From the NCBI RefSeq assembly GCF_030161375.1, contig NZ_BSSQ01000001.1, forward strand, positions 620,001 through 684,000: a stretch of 64,000 nucleotides of DNA, written 5' to 3'. The first letter of the stretch is position 1. Each line of letters starts with the position of its first letter. The notes beneath the pieces are model-generated. The model did not search any database and was not told where the DNA came from. It worked only from the letters and a program-made list of their open reading frames with translations. The position numbers were made by a program, and so were the translations under genes. Of this stretch, positions 35,837-44,080 are shown piece after piece. The stretch comes from Paenibacillus glycanilyticus (GTDB taxonomy: Bacteria > Bacillota > Bacilli > Paenibacillales > Paenibacillaceae).

Positions 35837-37056
35837 TGATCCTTCACATCCGTCAAGTAGATTTGTTCGCCACTTCCGAATGCAACATTATACCGAACTA
35901 AATGAATTGGAAGTCCACCATACTTTAAAATCTGAGCTTGAACATACTTCTTAGGTATAAGCTCAAACAAGTAATTATGTGCCAGACTATTAATTTTACT
36001 AAATGTGAAAACTTTCTTATTATAGAAGAGACCTTCCCTTTCAAATAGTTTTCCATCCTCATACATATACTGCTGTGTAAGATCAATCGTACCTGCATTT
36101 CCTTCTGTATACGTGTAAAAACTACTACTCATCGAAATTCCAGTCCCATCCGCAACCAAACTCTTCCCAATCAACTTATAAGCAAAGACATAACCATCAC
36201 TTGGCTTATCGCTTTTATTCACTGGATAGTATGTAGCCCCCTTCAAATACTCCGCATAATACCCCTTCGTATCCGCAGGGTCTAGAATAATAAGCTTATC
36301 AATCGTCACGTTATACTTCTTGCTGATGTCCACCGAATAAGGCAGCTTCACCAGATCGTTTTGATTAAACATCGTGATCATATTATGGCGGTGCCAAGCG
36401 ATTTCGGCGGCGCTGGAAGCGCCTTGGTCGACGGTCAACGTGCCGCCGCCCGCCAGCTTCAGCAGCCTTGTCACCAGTACCGCGGCTTCCGCGCGGGTTG
36501 TTGTACCTTCGGTATTGATACTCTCCGCTTTTGTCCCGGAACGGGACAGGATCCCCTTGTTCACGGCTCGGAACATGAGCTCGGACGCGGTTAATTTCTT
36601 GCCGCGGTAATCGGCGTATCCGCCACGGACAGCGAGTTTGGCCATTTCGTTACGCGTAGCCGAATTGTTCAAATTGCCCGGGTAATCCCCTTCCATATAA
36701 ATGCCCGCCTTGGACAAAGCCGTCTGATAAGGCGTATACCACGCCGATCCGCCTGCGCCAACTTCGACTTTGAACGTCATTGCCATTGCTTTTAACAATT
36801 CCGCCCGCGTTATCGTATGATTGGGCTTGAAGGAACCATCAGGGTAACCGTTAAGCACCCCCGCATGTACTGCCGTTTCAATGGAAGACTGCGCCCAATG
36901 CCCGTCGATATCGGTAAAGGAAGGTTTAGCTTTCACCTCAACTGCAACTGCAGCCGCGGCCTCGGCGCTCCCCCCTTTGCTTGCCATACTCCATCCAGCC
37001 AAACTCCCCGCCGCAACCACACCGGCAAGTACAATGGAAACCACGTCTTTTCTCAC
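35824..37056 (-). CDS. S-layer-homology (SLH) domain protein
   Basis: A 410-residue exported protein. A signal peptide (1-35, SIVLAGVVAAGSLAGWSMA) is followed by three SLH-type repeats at about 45-95 (FTDIDGHWAQSSIETAVHAG), 100-147 and 158-202. SLH repeats bind pyruvylated secondary cell-wall polymer. The C-terminal half (about 215-410) is a unique domain of unknown role. It ends in another SLH-like start (LTDVKDHWAH), cut by the stop codon. GTG start behind AAGGAGATGATAG. The downstream giant gene overlaps its end. The 3' half is clearly more AT-rich than the 5' half, suggesting a junction or domain replacement. Confidence 0.85.
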   Translation of the reverse strand: MRKDVVSIVLAGVVAAGSLAGWSMASKGGSAEAAAAVAVEVKAKPSFTDIDGHWAQSSIETAVHAGVLNGYPDGSFKPNHTITRAELLKAMAMTFKVEVGAGGSAWYTPYQTALSKAGIYMEGDYPGNLNNSATRNEMAKLAVRGGYADYRGKKLTASELMFRAVNKGILSRSGTKAESINTEGTTTRAEAAVLVTRLLKLAGGGTLTVDQGASSAAEIAWHRHNMITMFNQNDLVKLPYSVDISKKYNVTIDKLIILDPADTKGYYAEYLKGATYYPVNKSDKPSDGYVFAYKLIGKSLVADGTGISMSSSFYTYTEGNAGTIDLTQQYMYEDGKLFEREGLFYNKKVFTFSKINSLAHNYLFELIPKKYVQAQILKYGGLPIHLVRYNVAFGSGEQIYLTDVKDHWAH

Positions 37057-37131
37057 AATCTATCATCTCCTTCTTTGATTTAGCTCTCTCTTTTGCTACT
37101 GTTTGCCCTCCGTATCCTCAAATTTGAATAG

Positions 37132-37173
37132 AAAAAAAGCACACAAAAAACCCGTAAGGCTTTTGGCGTGCTT
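37132..37173 (-). terminator. Terminator of the GH5 gene
   Basis: On the minus strand AAGCACGC pairs with GTGTGCTT (one G-U), with further pairing inside, followed by seven T residues. It could instead act as an attenuator of the SLH gene 75 bp downstream, but the simplest reading is termination of the GH5 transcript. Confidence 0.6.
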
Positions 37174-37249
37174 CGCTCAAAAATTAGTTCTATAATAGCG
37201 CATTCTATCATTTTTTGTCAAATGTTACCGTTTATTGTTTATATCGACC

Positions 37250-38875
37250 CTATCTTTCCAGCCGAACCCATTCGACCGCAAGCGGACCTCCTTCAGCCTT
37301 AATCGTCACGCGGCAGCGGCCCGAAGCCAGTATTACCGGTTCGATCGCAGCAGACTCCTGCCACTCGCCTCCGCTAAACTCGCATACGCCGGCAAATTGC
37401 GTATTCACGCGAATGACCATAACAGCCTCGTCTTCCAACGCTTTTGCGCGTACCGTTACAATGTGCTGAGGCTCGGCTCCCTCGGGCAAATAAAGCTCAT
37501 ACACCAGCCAGTCGCCTGGCGCGAGCCGAACATGCAGCCAATCTTGCGGTTCCCACGAATGTCCTCCGCCATGATGGAAATGCGCTTTCTCCCGCTCGCT
37601 GTCCGTGAAGCGGATATCCGTGCCGTCCTCATCACGGAAACCAAGCTGCCTCACCGTCCGCTCCCCTACCCCGTAACTAATGCCTTCCCCATAATAGCCG
37701 TAAAATATAGCCGGAATCCGGATTGGAGTCCGAAACAGCAAGGAACGCACAACCTGCGGGTGATAAACGCAACGTTCCAAAGCCAGGTTATCCAAGTAGG
37801 TCCACAGAATCCGCTCCGCTTCTTCGGCGCTTGGTTTCTCTCCACCGTTCAAATAAGCAACAAGCTTGTCCCAGCCACCCGGCATAATAACGGAGCAAGG
37901 CGAATTGGTCGTGCTAAGTTTTTTCCAAGTCCAGAAATTCCAAGAGATAGCGCGATCCTCATATAGGCGAAAAGCCCCTGTGTACCATTCGATATTATTC
38001 TCTCCGCCTTCGCCCATATAAATCGGGAGATTAAGCTCCTCGCGTTTGTCCAGGAACTTCTGAATGCTAGCCGTGTCCGGGCTGTTCCAATACTTATGGA
38101 ATTGCAGCATCAGATTCTCGTCGATAACCTCGTCAAATACGGACCAGTCCGTCGCCCAATGCGCGCCTTCAATAATGATCATATGCCGCTCATCCACCTC
38201 GCGGATGGCTTGTACCATCTCCTTGTGCAACGGCATTAACCTGTCATTATATTGGGAATTCCAATCCGGCAGCGGCTCGTTCAGCAAGTCATAACCGGCT
38301 ACTATCCACTCATCCTTATAACGTTCCGCCAGCATGCGCCACATGTCGATCGCCATTCTCCGGTAGTTGTCGTCCAGGAACAATTCCGGCTGATCATGTT
38401 CCGAATCGTCGATGTTGGCACCGGTCTGGCCGCCCGGAGCACCATGCAAATCCAGAATGACATACAGCCGGTGCTCCCGGCACCAGCCAATCGCCCGGTC
38501 CAGCAGCGCAAGATGTTTTTCGTTATACTGCTCCGCGCCTTCAAGCATCAGGAACCGCCAATTAATCGGAAAACGAACCGAATTGAAGCCCTCCTCCGCA
38601 ATTCGCCGAATATCCGCTTCGGCAATGTACGTGTCGTAGTAACGCTCCCAAAATGACGCCACCTTCTCCTCGCCAACCAGATCGCGCACCATTTTCTCGA
38701 TCCGTCTTGGACGGTCTCCGGCCTCCGGAAACTTCCACATATATCCTTCAGGGAGCAACCAGCTCCCGAATCCTACCCCGCGCAACAAAATTTCCACGCC
38801 TGCGCCATTCACAATCTTTTTGCCTACACGCTTCACAAATCCGTTAACCTCTTGCAATCTCCGATCCGCCACCAA
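37250..38875 (-). CDS. Glycoside hydrolase family 5-type beta-glycosidase
   Basis: A 541-residue protein without a signal peptide. The first 360 residues form a GH5-type TIM barrel (GFNSVRFPINWRFL, LHGAPGGQTG). The acid/base Glu is in YDLLNEPLPDW, and the nucleophile Glu is in LPIYMGEGGENN. The C-terminal about 180 residues form a beta-sandwich of CBM-like type. Lack of export suggests action on imported oligosaccharides, for example beta-glucan or mannan fragments. It starts with TTG/GTG behind AGGGGGAATG. Its terminator separates it from the SLH gene, and the MFS gene upstream has its own terminator. Confidence 0.85.
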   Translation of the reverse strand: MVADRRLQEVNGFVKRVGKKIVNGAGVEILLRGVGFGSWLLPEGYMWKFPEAGDRPRRIEKMVRDLVGEEKVASFWERYYDTYIAEADIRRIAEEGFNSVRFPINWRFLMLEGAEQYNEKHLALLDRAIGWCREHRLYVILDLHGAPGGQTGANIDDSEHDQPELFLDDNYRRMAIDMWRMLAERYKDEWIVAGYDLLNEPLPDWNSQYNDRLMPLHKEMVQAIREVDERHMIIIEGAHWATDWSVFDEVIDENLMLQFHKYWNSPDTASIQKFLDKREELNLPIYMGEGGENNIEWYTGAFRLYEDRAISWNFWTWKKLSTTNSPCSVIMPGGWDKLVAYLNGGEKPSAEEAERILWTYLDNLALERCVYHPQVVRSLLFRTPIRIPAIFYGYYGEGISYGVGERTVRQLGFRDEDGTDIRFTDSEREKAHFHHGGGHSWEPQDWLHVRLAPGDWLVYELYLPEGAEPQHIVTVRAKALEDEAVMVIRVNTQFAGVCEFSGGEWQESAAIEPVILASGRCRVTIKAEGGPLAVEWVRLER

Positions 38876-38920
38876 CGCATTCCCCCTACAATTCGTTCAT
38901 TCTCCGGTTAGGACAGCGAT

Positions 38921-38964
38921 AAAAAAAAGCGCCTGCCACACGCTGTAATAGCGGTTGCAAGCGC
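38921..38964 (-). terminator. Terminator of the MFS transporter gene
   Basis: On the minus strand GCGCTTGC pairs with GCAGGCGC around an inner CGCT/AGCG stem, followed by eight T residues. Confidence 0.75.
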
Positions 38965-39043
38965 CGTTAAGGCAACTGTACCAATGGGGTACCGGCATAA
39001 CAATACCCGGATTTCATGATTGAAGCCAATCTGTTGTCTTCCT

Positions 39044-40261
39044 TTATTCTCGCCGGTCTTTCGGAAGAAAAATAGAAAGCAAGCCGATCAGCGGCAGAAA
39101 GCTGCTGGCAACGAGCGTATCCAGAATGCCGTAATGGTCGGCTGCCGTTCCGAGCACAATGGAACCAAGTCCACCAAGACCAAAAGCCAACCCCGTTATG
39201 AGACCGGATGCCATGCCCACTTTGCCCGGCAGAAGCTCCTGTGCATACACAACGCTTACGGAGAAGCCGGACTGCAGTATAAATCCAAGAACGAACACTA
39301 CCGGATATACCCAGCCAAGCGACACATGCGGCAGCAACAAGGCAAACGGCGCCGAACCGGCAATCGAGAACAACATCATGCGCTTGCGGCCAAACCGGTC
39401 TGACAATATGCCGCCGAAAAACGTCCCTAGCACGCCCGCCGCCATAAAAATAAACAACGGCACTTGAGCGGCTTTGATCGATAGTCCGTACTTATCTTGC
39501 AGGTAGAAGTTGTAGAAGCTTCCGATCCCGGCCGCGTACCACGAACGCGCAAAGACCAGAATAACAAGCAGCGTCAAGGCAAATGCAATGACTTTGCTGT
39601 TGTATGGCGATACCGCGGGCGCAGCGCCTGCTTTTTTCTTAACCGGCGCACCGTTCGCCGCAAGCTGAGCCCCATACCAAGGCACGACCCGCAGAAGCAC
39701 GATGATGGCTGCCAATGCAAGAAACGTTCCTAGCACGGCGCCACGTTGACCAAGCGGAACAAAAATATACATTGTCATCAGCGGAGCAAGCGCTTGGCCG
39801 AAGTTGCCGCCAACCTGATAGATCGACTGCGCAAGACCGCGCCGTTCGCCCGCAGCGAAAAACACGACGCGGGATCCTTCCGGATGGAACACCGCCGAGC
39901 CAAAGCCGACGAATACAACCGCGAGGAGCAGCATCCAGAAGCTTGGCGCATAAGCAAGACCCGCCATGCCGACGAGACTGCAAGCCATCCCGACGGGCAA
40001 CATCCAAGGCGCGGGCTTTTTATCCGATAAGATCCCTACAGCAGGCTGCAGCACGGATGACGTCATATTCAGAGTAAACGCGATCCAGCCGATCTGGCCG
40101 AATTTCAGACCAAGCGAATCTTCAAAAATCGGGAACAAGGCAGACACGACGGATTGCATCGCATCATTAAGCAAATGAACGGAGCTGATGGCAAACAGGA
40201 TCGAATAGACCGTCCCCAGCTTGACAGCCGGGGAGATTTTCGCCGAATTGCTAACGGACAT
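39044..40261 (-). CDS. MFS efflux transporter, fosmidomycin-resistance (Fsr) type
   Basis: A 405-residue integral membrane protein with about 12 helices. SSVHLLNDAMQSVVSALFP in helix 1 and FGSAVFHPEGSRVVFF are the Fsr subfamily signatures, and GILSDRFGRKRMM is the MFS loop. It would export small molecules by proton antiport. The ATG has a GAAGGAACTCATC site. It lies 27 bp downstream of the lactonase gene on the same strand and ends with its own terminator. The natural substrate is unknown. Confidence 0.87.
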   Translation of the reverse strand: MSVSNSAKISPAVKLGTVYSILFAISSVHLLNDAMQSVVSALFPIFEDSLGLKFGQIGWIAFTLNMTSSVLQPAVGILSDKKPAPWMLPVGMACSLVGMAGLAYAPSFWMLLLAVVFVGFGSAVFHPEGSRVVFFAAGERRGLAQSIYQVGGNFGQALAPLMTMYIFVPLGQRGAVLGTFLALAAIIVLLRVVPWYGAQLAANGAPVKKKAGAAPAVSPYNSKVIAFALTLLVILVFARSWYAAGIGSFYNFYLQDKYGLSIKAAQVPLFIFMAAGVLGTFFGGILSDRFGRKRMMLFSIAGSAPFALLLPHVSLGWVYPVVFVLGFILQSGFSVSVVYAQELLPGKVGMASGLITGLAFGLGGLGSIVLGTAADHYGILDTLVASSFLPLIGLLSIFLPKDRRE

Positions 40262-40288
40262 GATGAGTTCCTTCTTTCCTACCCAAGC

Positions 40289-41368
40289 TTACTTGGCAGC
40301 ACCCAAACGAATGCATACCGGGCTTGGCACTTCGAGTATGGTACCTTCCGATTGTATAAGTCCAGTCTCTTCATTCACGGAAAACAACACAATATTGCCC
40401 GTCTTCTGATTCGCAACAAGCAGCTGGCTGCCATCCGGCATCACCAGGAAATTACGCGGAGCATCCCCTTCGCAGGAAGCATTTTGCAGAAGCGTTAAGC
40501 TTCCGCTTGCTTGATCTACCGAAAATACGGCAATGCTGTTATGTCCGCGGTTCGAACTGTACAAGTAACGGCCCGACGGCGACAGGTGAATATCCGCCGC
40601 GTCGTTATATCCGGTGAATCCTGCCGGCAAAGCGGATACCGTGTTAACCGGCGTCAGCTCGCCTTGATCGGAGACGTTTAACAACGTAACCGTAGAATCC
40701 AGCTCATTCATAACGTAAGCAGCCGGCAAGGTTGGGTGGAATACAAGATGGCGAGGGCCGGCACCGGCATGAAGCTTGCAAGAGCTTTGCTTCACAAGCC
40801 GCGTTCCCTCTTCAATTCTGAACGTATGGATGAGATCTGTTCCAAGATCGTTCACGTATGCATATTGGCCATTCACAACAATCGCATGAGCGTGAGGCGC
40901 ATCCTGGCGCGCTTCATTTGAGCCAAGAGGAGCCTCCTCGCGGACAACCGAAGTGGCAGGCGCAATGGTACCGTCTTCATTAATCGGAAGCAGAGTTGCG
41001 TTGCCTCCCGAGTAGTTGGCTACAAGTACAGCTTTATTGGTCGAATCAACCGTTATGTAACAAGGGTCTGCGCCATGCGTCAGTTGGCGGTTCAGCTCCG
41101 TCAACGTTCCGCTTCCTGCTTCGATGGCATAAGAGACAACGGATCCTCCGATTTCTTCACCGGTTCTACCCGTTTCGCTTACGGCATACAGGTGACGACC
41201 TGCCGGATCAACGGCTAGATATGAAGCATTCTCAATGCGAGTCACTTCTTGTTTGACAGCAATCGTGCCTGCCGCACCGTCGAAATCGCATACATAAACC
41301 GTAGGCACGGCTTCCGCGCCATAAGTGCCAACGTATAAAACGCCAGCAAAAGTCTGCTTCTTGCTCAT
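40289..41368 (-). CDS. Lactonase, 7-bladed beta-propeller (6-phosphogluconolactonase-type)
   Basis: A 359-residue propeller protein of the Pgl/YkgB family (PF10282 type). Repeating blade motifs include YLAVDPAGRHLYAVSE, PCYITVDSTNKAVLVANYSG, GPRHLVFHPTLPAAYVMNE and DIHLSPSGRYLYSSNRGHNSI. The family hydrolyses 6-phosphogluconolactone in the pentose phosphate pathway; some members act on other lactones. It is cytoplasmic and co-directional with the MFS gene. It is divergent from the LytTR gene, with a cre-bearing control region between. Confidence 0.88.
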   Translation of the reverse strand: MSKKQTFAGVLYVGTYGAEAVPTVYVCDFDGAAGTIAVKQEVTRIENASYLAVDPAGRHLYAVSETGRTGEEIGGSVVSYAIEAGSGTLTELNRQLTHGADPCYITVDSTNKAVLVANYSGGNATLLPINEDGTIAPATSVVREEAPLGSNEARQDAPHAHAIVVNGQYAYVNDLGTDLIHTFRIEEGTRLVKQSSCKLHAGAGPRHLVFHPTLPAAYVMNELDSTVTLLNVSDQGELTPVNTVSALPAGFTGYNDAADIHLSPSGRYLYSSNRGHNSIAVFSVDQASGSLTLLQNASCEGDAPRNFLVMPDGSQLLVANQKTGNIVLFSVNEETGLIQSEGTILEVPSPVCIRLGAAK

Positions 41369-41457
41369 TTGCTCAACAACCTTTCTTCAGGTAGTGTACA
41401 GTAAAGTGAACATAGCACATGCCATTAGCCTTCACAATGGTTTTAGAAAAAAATATC

Positions 41458-41499
41458 TTTTCAAGCTCGAATTGCCATGATATAATGTAAGCGCTATCA
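41458..41499 (+). promoter_or_regulatory. Extended -10 promoter with an exact cre site
   Basis: TTTTCA (41458-41463) and an extended -10 TGATATAAT (41478-41486) are spaced 17 bp. TGTAAGCGCTATCA at 41486-41499 matches the cre consensus TGWAANCGNTNWCA at every position and overlaps the predicted start of transcription. Strong CcpA repression of the downstream LytTR gene is predicted. Confidence 0.75.
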
Positions 41500-41533
41500 A
41501 ATCAGTAGTTCACATTTCTAAGGGGGAATCGGA

Positions 41534-41896
41534 ATGATGAATACTACGCTGAGCGGCCGTAATGTCTACGAGGATTTCGAACTGGAATCGGATGTGCTTT
41601 ATTTCAAACTTGGTACTCTTGGTTTAGTAAGCTTCCACGGCAGAAACTACAACATAAAGAAAAGACTGACTGCCGAACAGATCCAGCAGCTCACAGCAAA
41701 TAGCAGCTTCTACCCGGTCAATACGAATTGCTACATTAATATCGGCAAAATCAAGTCCATTGCAGGCGGCATCGTATACTTTGGCTCGGAATATCATGAA
41801 ACGAAGCAAGTACCGGTACCAAGAAGAAAACAATACGTGCTGCAGCAGCTGTTCACGCAACGCAAGATTAATAACGAGCTGCGCATCACGCCATAA
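41534..41896 (+). CDS. Standalone LytTR DNA-binding domain protein
   Basis: A 120-residue protein that is essentially one LytTR domain. FYPVNTNCYINIGKIKSI and KQVPVPRRKQYVLQQLF match the conserved core, where the family reads 'hrs..vn...i' and 'p.sr.y...l'. There is no receiver, membrane or other sensor part. LytTR domains bind direct repeats through beta-strand loops. Standalone LytTR proteins often work in small regulatory pairs with a membrane inhibitor; none is adjacent here. An exact cre overlaps its promoter. A GGGGGAATCGG site precedes the ATG, and a strong terminator follows. Confidence 0.83.
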   Translation: MMNTTLSGRNVYEDFELESDVLYFKLGTLGLVSFHGRNYNIKKRLTAEQIQQLTANSSFYPVNTNCYINIGKIKSIAGGIVYFGSEYHETKQVPVPRRKQYVLQQLFTQRKINNELRITP

Positions 41897-41907
41897 GCTT
41901 TACATGT

Positions 41908-41953
41908 ACAGACAACCGCCGTATTCCAACCATGGAATGCGGCGGTTGTCTGT
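41908..41953 (+). terminator. Strong hairpin after the LytTR gene
   Basis: A 14-bp stem (ACAGACAACCGCCG / CGGCGGTTGTCTGT) with an inner ATTCC/GGAAT stem. The T-tract is weak (TGTTC), so it may act as a stabilising or weakly terminating hairpin. Confidence 0.6.
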
Positions 41954-42009
41954 TCAAGTCCATCCTGTTATTCTAATGAAAGGTTGATTATATGGAGGAG
42001 GAAAGATCA

Positions 42010-43014
42010 ATGAGCACGCAAGGAAAAGCATTTGAAGAACAATATCAAGGCGAACCTGCCGTTTGGCTGCAATGGGGCTCCTATGAGGCTGCCGTACTGC
42101 CCGGAGTTGGCGCCAATCTGATCGCATTCCGCGATACAAGCAAAGGTTATCGTATTCTTCGCGAACCAGCCGAGCAAGAAATGGAAGCGTTTAAAGCAAA
42201 CCCCGGCATCCACGGCATTCCGGTCTTATTCCCGCCTAACCGTTATGAAGACGGCCGTTTTGACTTTAACGGCAAAACGTACACGTTCCCGATCAACGAG
42301 CCTAAGACAGGCAACCATCTGCACGGGTTTGCCCATACGGCCGCGTGGGCGGTTGAAGATTATGGCGTAACCCAAACGGAAAGTTACGTGTCCCTGAAAT
42401 TATCGGTAGACGAGAATCATGCCATCTACCAATACCTGCCGCATGCTTTTACGCTTCGTCTACGTTATGCGCTAAACGACACCGGTCTGCTCCAGCATAT
42501 TTCCGTACATAATGAAGGCCAAGACGCCATGCCTTGCATGGTTGCTTTCCATACGGCGGTTAACGCACCGTTTGCTCCTAACAGCACGCCGGAAGATTGC
42601 TCCTTCACGATGACGATCGGCAAACGTTGGGAAATGAGCGAGCGTATGCTGCCAACCGGCAACTTCCTGCCGTTATCAGAAGGAGAGCAAGCGATTCAAA
42701 CAACAGGCGTACCTACTTATTGGGAAGCGATGGACAACCATTATACGGCGGAACCGCGCAACGGCCGCAATCAGATGGTGCTGACAGACAGCCGCGAGCA
42801 AGTATCGCTCGTCTATGATGCGGGTACAGCCTTCAAGCAATGGATGGTTTGGAACAACAATGCGACTAAAGGCTTCTTCTGTCCGGAGCCGCAGCTTAAT
42901 CTCGTAAATGCGCCCAACGTTAACCTGCCGGCCGATGAGATTGGACTTGTAAGCCTGGAGCCAGGCGGCATTTGGGAAAACTCGAGCCGCTTCTACCTGC
43001 GAGCAGCGAAATAA
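42010..43014 (+). CDS. Aldose 1-epimerase family protein
   Basis: A 334-residue mutarotase-fold protein. Motifs are GANLIAFRDTSKGYRILRE, GIPVLFPPNRYEDGRF, the general acid region GNHLHGFAHTAAW, AFHTAVNAPF and the C-terminal base region FCPEPQLNLVNAPN. The ATG at 42010 follows GGAGGAGGAAAG and is preferred over an in-frame ATG 18 bp upstream. It would interconvert sugar anomers in the cytoplasm. It is a single gene with a strong terminator shared with the converging sbnB-like gene. Confidence 0.9.
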   Translation: MSTQGKAFEEQYQGEPAVWLQWGSYEAAVLPGVGANLIAFRDTSKGYRILREPAEQEMEAFKANPGIHGIPVLFPPNRYEDGRFDFNGKTYTFPINEPKTGNHLHGFAHTAAWAVEDYGVTQTESYVSLKLSVDENHAIYQYLPHAFTLRLRYALNDTGLLQHISVHNEGQDAMPCMVAFHTAVNAPFAPNSTPEDCSFTMTIGKRWEMSERMLPTGNFLPLSEGEQAIQTTGVPTYWEAMDNHYTAEPRNGRNQMVLTDSREQVSLVYDAGTAFKQWMVWNNNATKGFFCPEPQLNLVNAPNVNLPADEIGLVSLEPGGIWENSSRFYLRAAK

Positions 43015-43021
43015 TAAGCAA

Positions 43022-43054
43022 AGAGCAGCCCCGGAAATTCTCCGGAGCTGCTCT
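43022..43054. terminator. Bidirectional terminator, epimerase/sbnB-like
   Basis: A stem AGAGCAGC / GCTGCTCT with an inner CCGGA/TCCGG stem, between two converging genes. It is followed by ATTTGTT on the plus side. Confidence 0.75.
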
Positions 43055-43059
43055 ATTTG

Positions 43060-44028
43060 TTACTCCAATCTTTGCCCTACGCCAAGACGATCCGCAGCCT
43101 CGGCATAGTGGGCCGCTACCGCGACGTCAAATACCGCAAGCCCCATTGGGGTAAATAACGTTGGTCCATTGGATTGAATGATCCGATCGGCCGGAAGAGC
43201 AAGCGCTTCGGCGAGCGTCATCGTCCCCTCCTCCTGAAGGCCCGCATGCAGATGAAGGCGTTCCGTATCCGTATCCGCCCGGCATATTTCCTCCCAGCTG
43301 TCCACGATAACGGCGCCTACGTTGGCCAAGGCGTCCAGTTCGTAATCCCTCAGCGAAACATGCATCAGAATCGCATCCGGCTTAGCCGCCTCGTCAATAT
43401 AACGCTCCGGCGCAGCCGTACAGGTAAACACAACATCCGCATCGCGGTATGCCTCTTGCCAGGAAGCGGCTTTTTCGACTGGAATAACAGCCGGTACGCC
43501 GCTCAGCCATTCCTCTACTTGAACTTCACGCCTGTCATAAGCAACGATTCGGCTAATCCGGTCACCCAGCAGACCATTCAGCATATGCACATGCATCCGA
43601 CCGATTGGGCCCATGCCGATTAACGCTATGCGAAGCTTCTTTTCTCCGCCGGCAACAAGCTTCCTGAGCAGCGTTCCGCTAACAGCCGCGGTTCGGATGG
43701 CGCTAATGAGGCTGCCTAGAACGATGGCGTTAGGAACGCCGGTGTCCGGGTCATTCAGAATCGTTACGCTGTTTGCCCTTGGAATTCCGATCTCGATATT
43801 CCCCGGGAAGCTTGCAATCCACTTCAGACCCGCGACGCGCGCCGGACGGTTGACGTAGGCAGGCATCGCAATAATCCGGTTGCGCTCGTCTCCATACTTC
43901 AAATAAGGTTTGATCGGTTGCGCGCATTCTCCAGCGGCAAACGAAGCGACAGCATTTTCAATGAGAAGAGCTAATGCCGGCCAATCAATGCCGATCTGCT
44001 CCAAATCCCGCTCGTTCAAATAAATCAT
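43060..44028 (-). CDS. SbnB-like ornithine cyclodeaminase-family dehydrogenase (L-Dap synthesis)
   Basis: A 322-residue member of the ornithine cyclodeaminase/mu-crystallin family. It shows GLKWIASFPGN, ILNDPDTGVPNAIVLGSLI, RTAAVSGTLLRKL and the NAD-binding Rossmann motif ALIGMGPIGRMHVHML. SbnB oxidises N-(1-amino-1-carboxyethyl)-glutamate with NAD to L-2,3-diaminopropionate, 2-oxoglutarate and ammonia. Its position 52 bp downstream of an SbnA-like gene supports this reading over ornithine cyclodeaminase or alanine dehydrogenase. It is the last gene of a three-gene unit. Confidence 0.88.
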   Translation of the reverse strand: MIYLNERDLEQIGIDWPALALLIENAVASFAAGECAQPIKPYLKYGDERNRIIAMPAYVNRPARVAGLKWIASFPGNIEIGIPRANSVTILNDPDTGVPNAIVLGSLISAIRTAAVSGTLLRKLVAGGEKKLRIALIGMGPIGRMHVHMLNGLLGDRISRIVAYDRREVQVEEWLSGVPAVIPVEKAASWQEAYRDADVVFTCTAAPERYIDEAAKPDAILMHVSLRDYELDALANVGAVIVDSWEEICRADTDTERLHLHAGLQEEGTMTLAEALALPADRIIQSNGPTLFTPMGLAVFDVAVAAHYAEAADRLGVGQRLE

Positions 44029-44080
44029 GGGTTATTCTTACCTCCTAAAAAGAGTTTGAACCTTAACGAACTCTAACGGC

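Noticed and set aside
37075..37140. Possible cyclic-di-GMP riboswitch upstream of the SLH gene (GGAGGGCAAAC-like stretch)
   Set aside because: The conserved class I or II core could not be matched; the nearby hairpin with T-tract is explained as a terminator of the GH5 gene.
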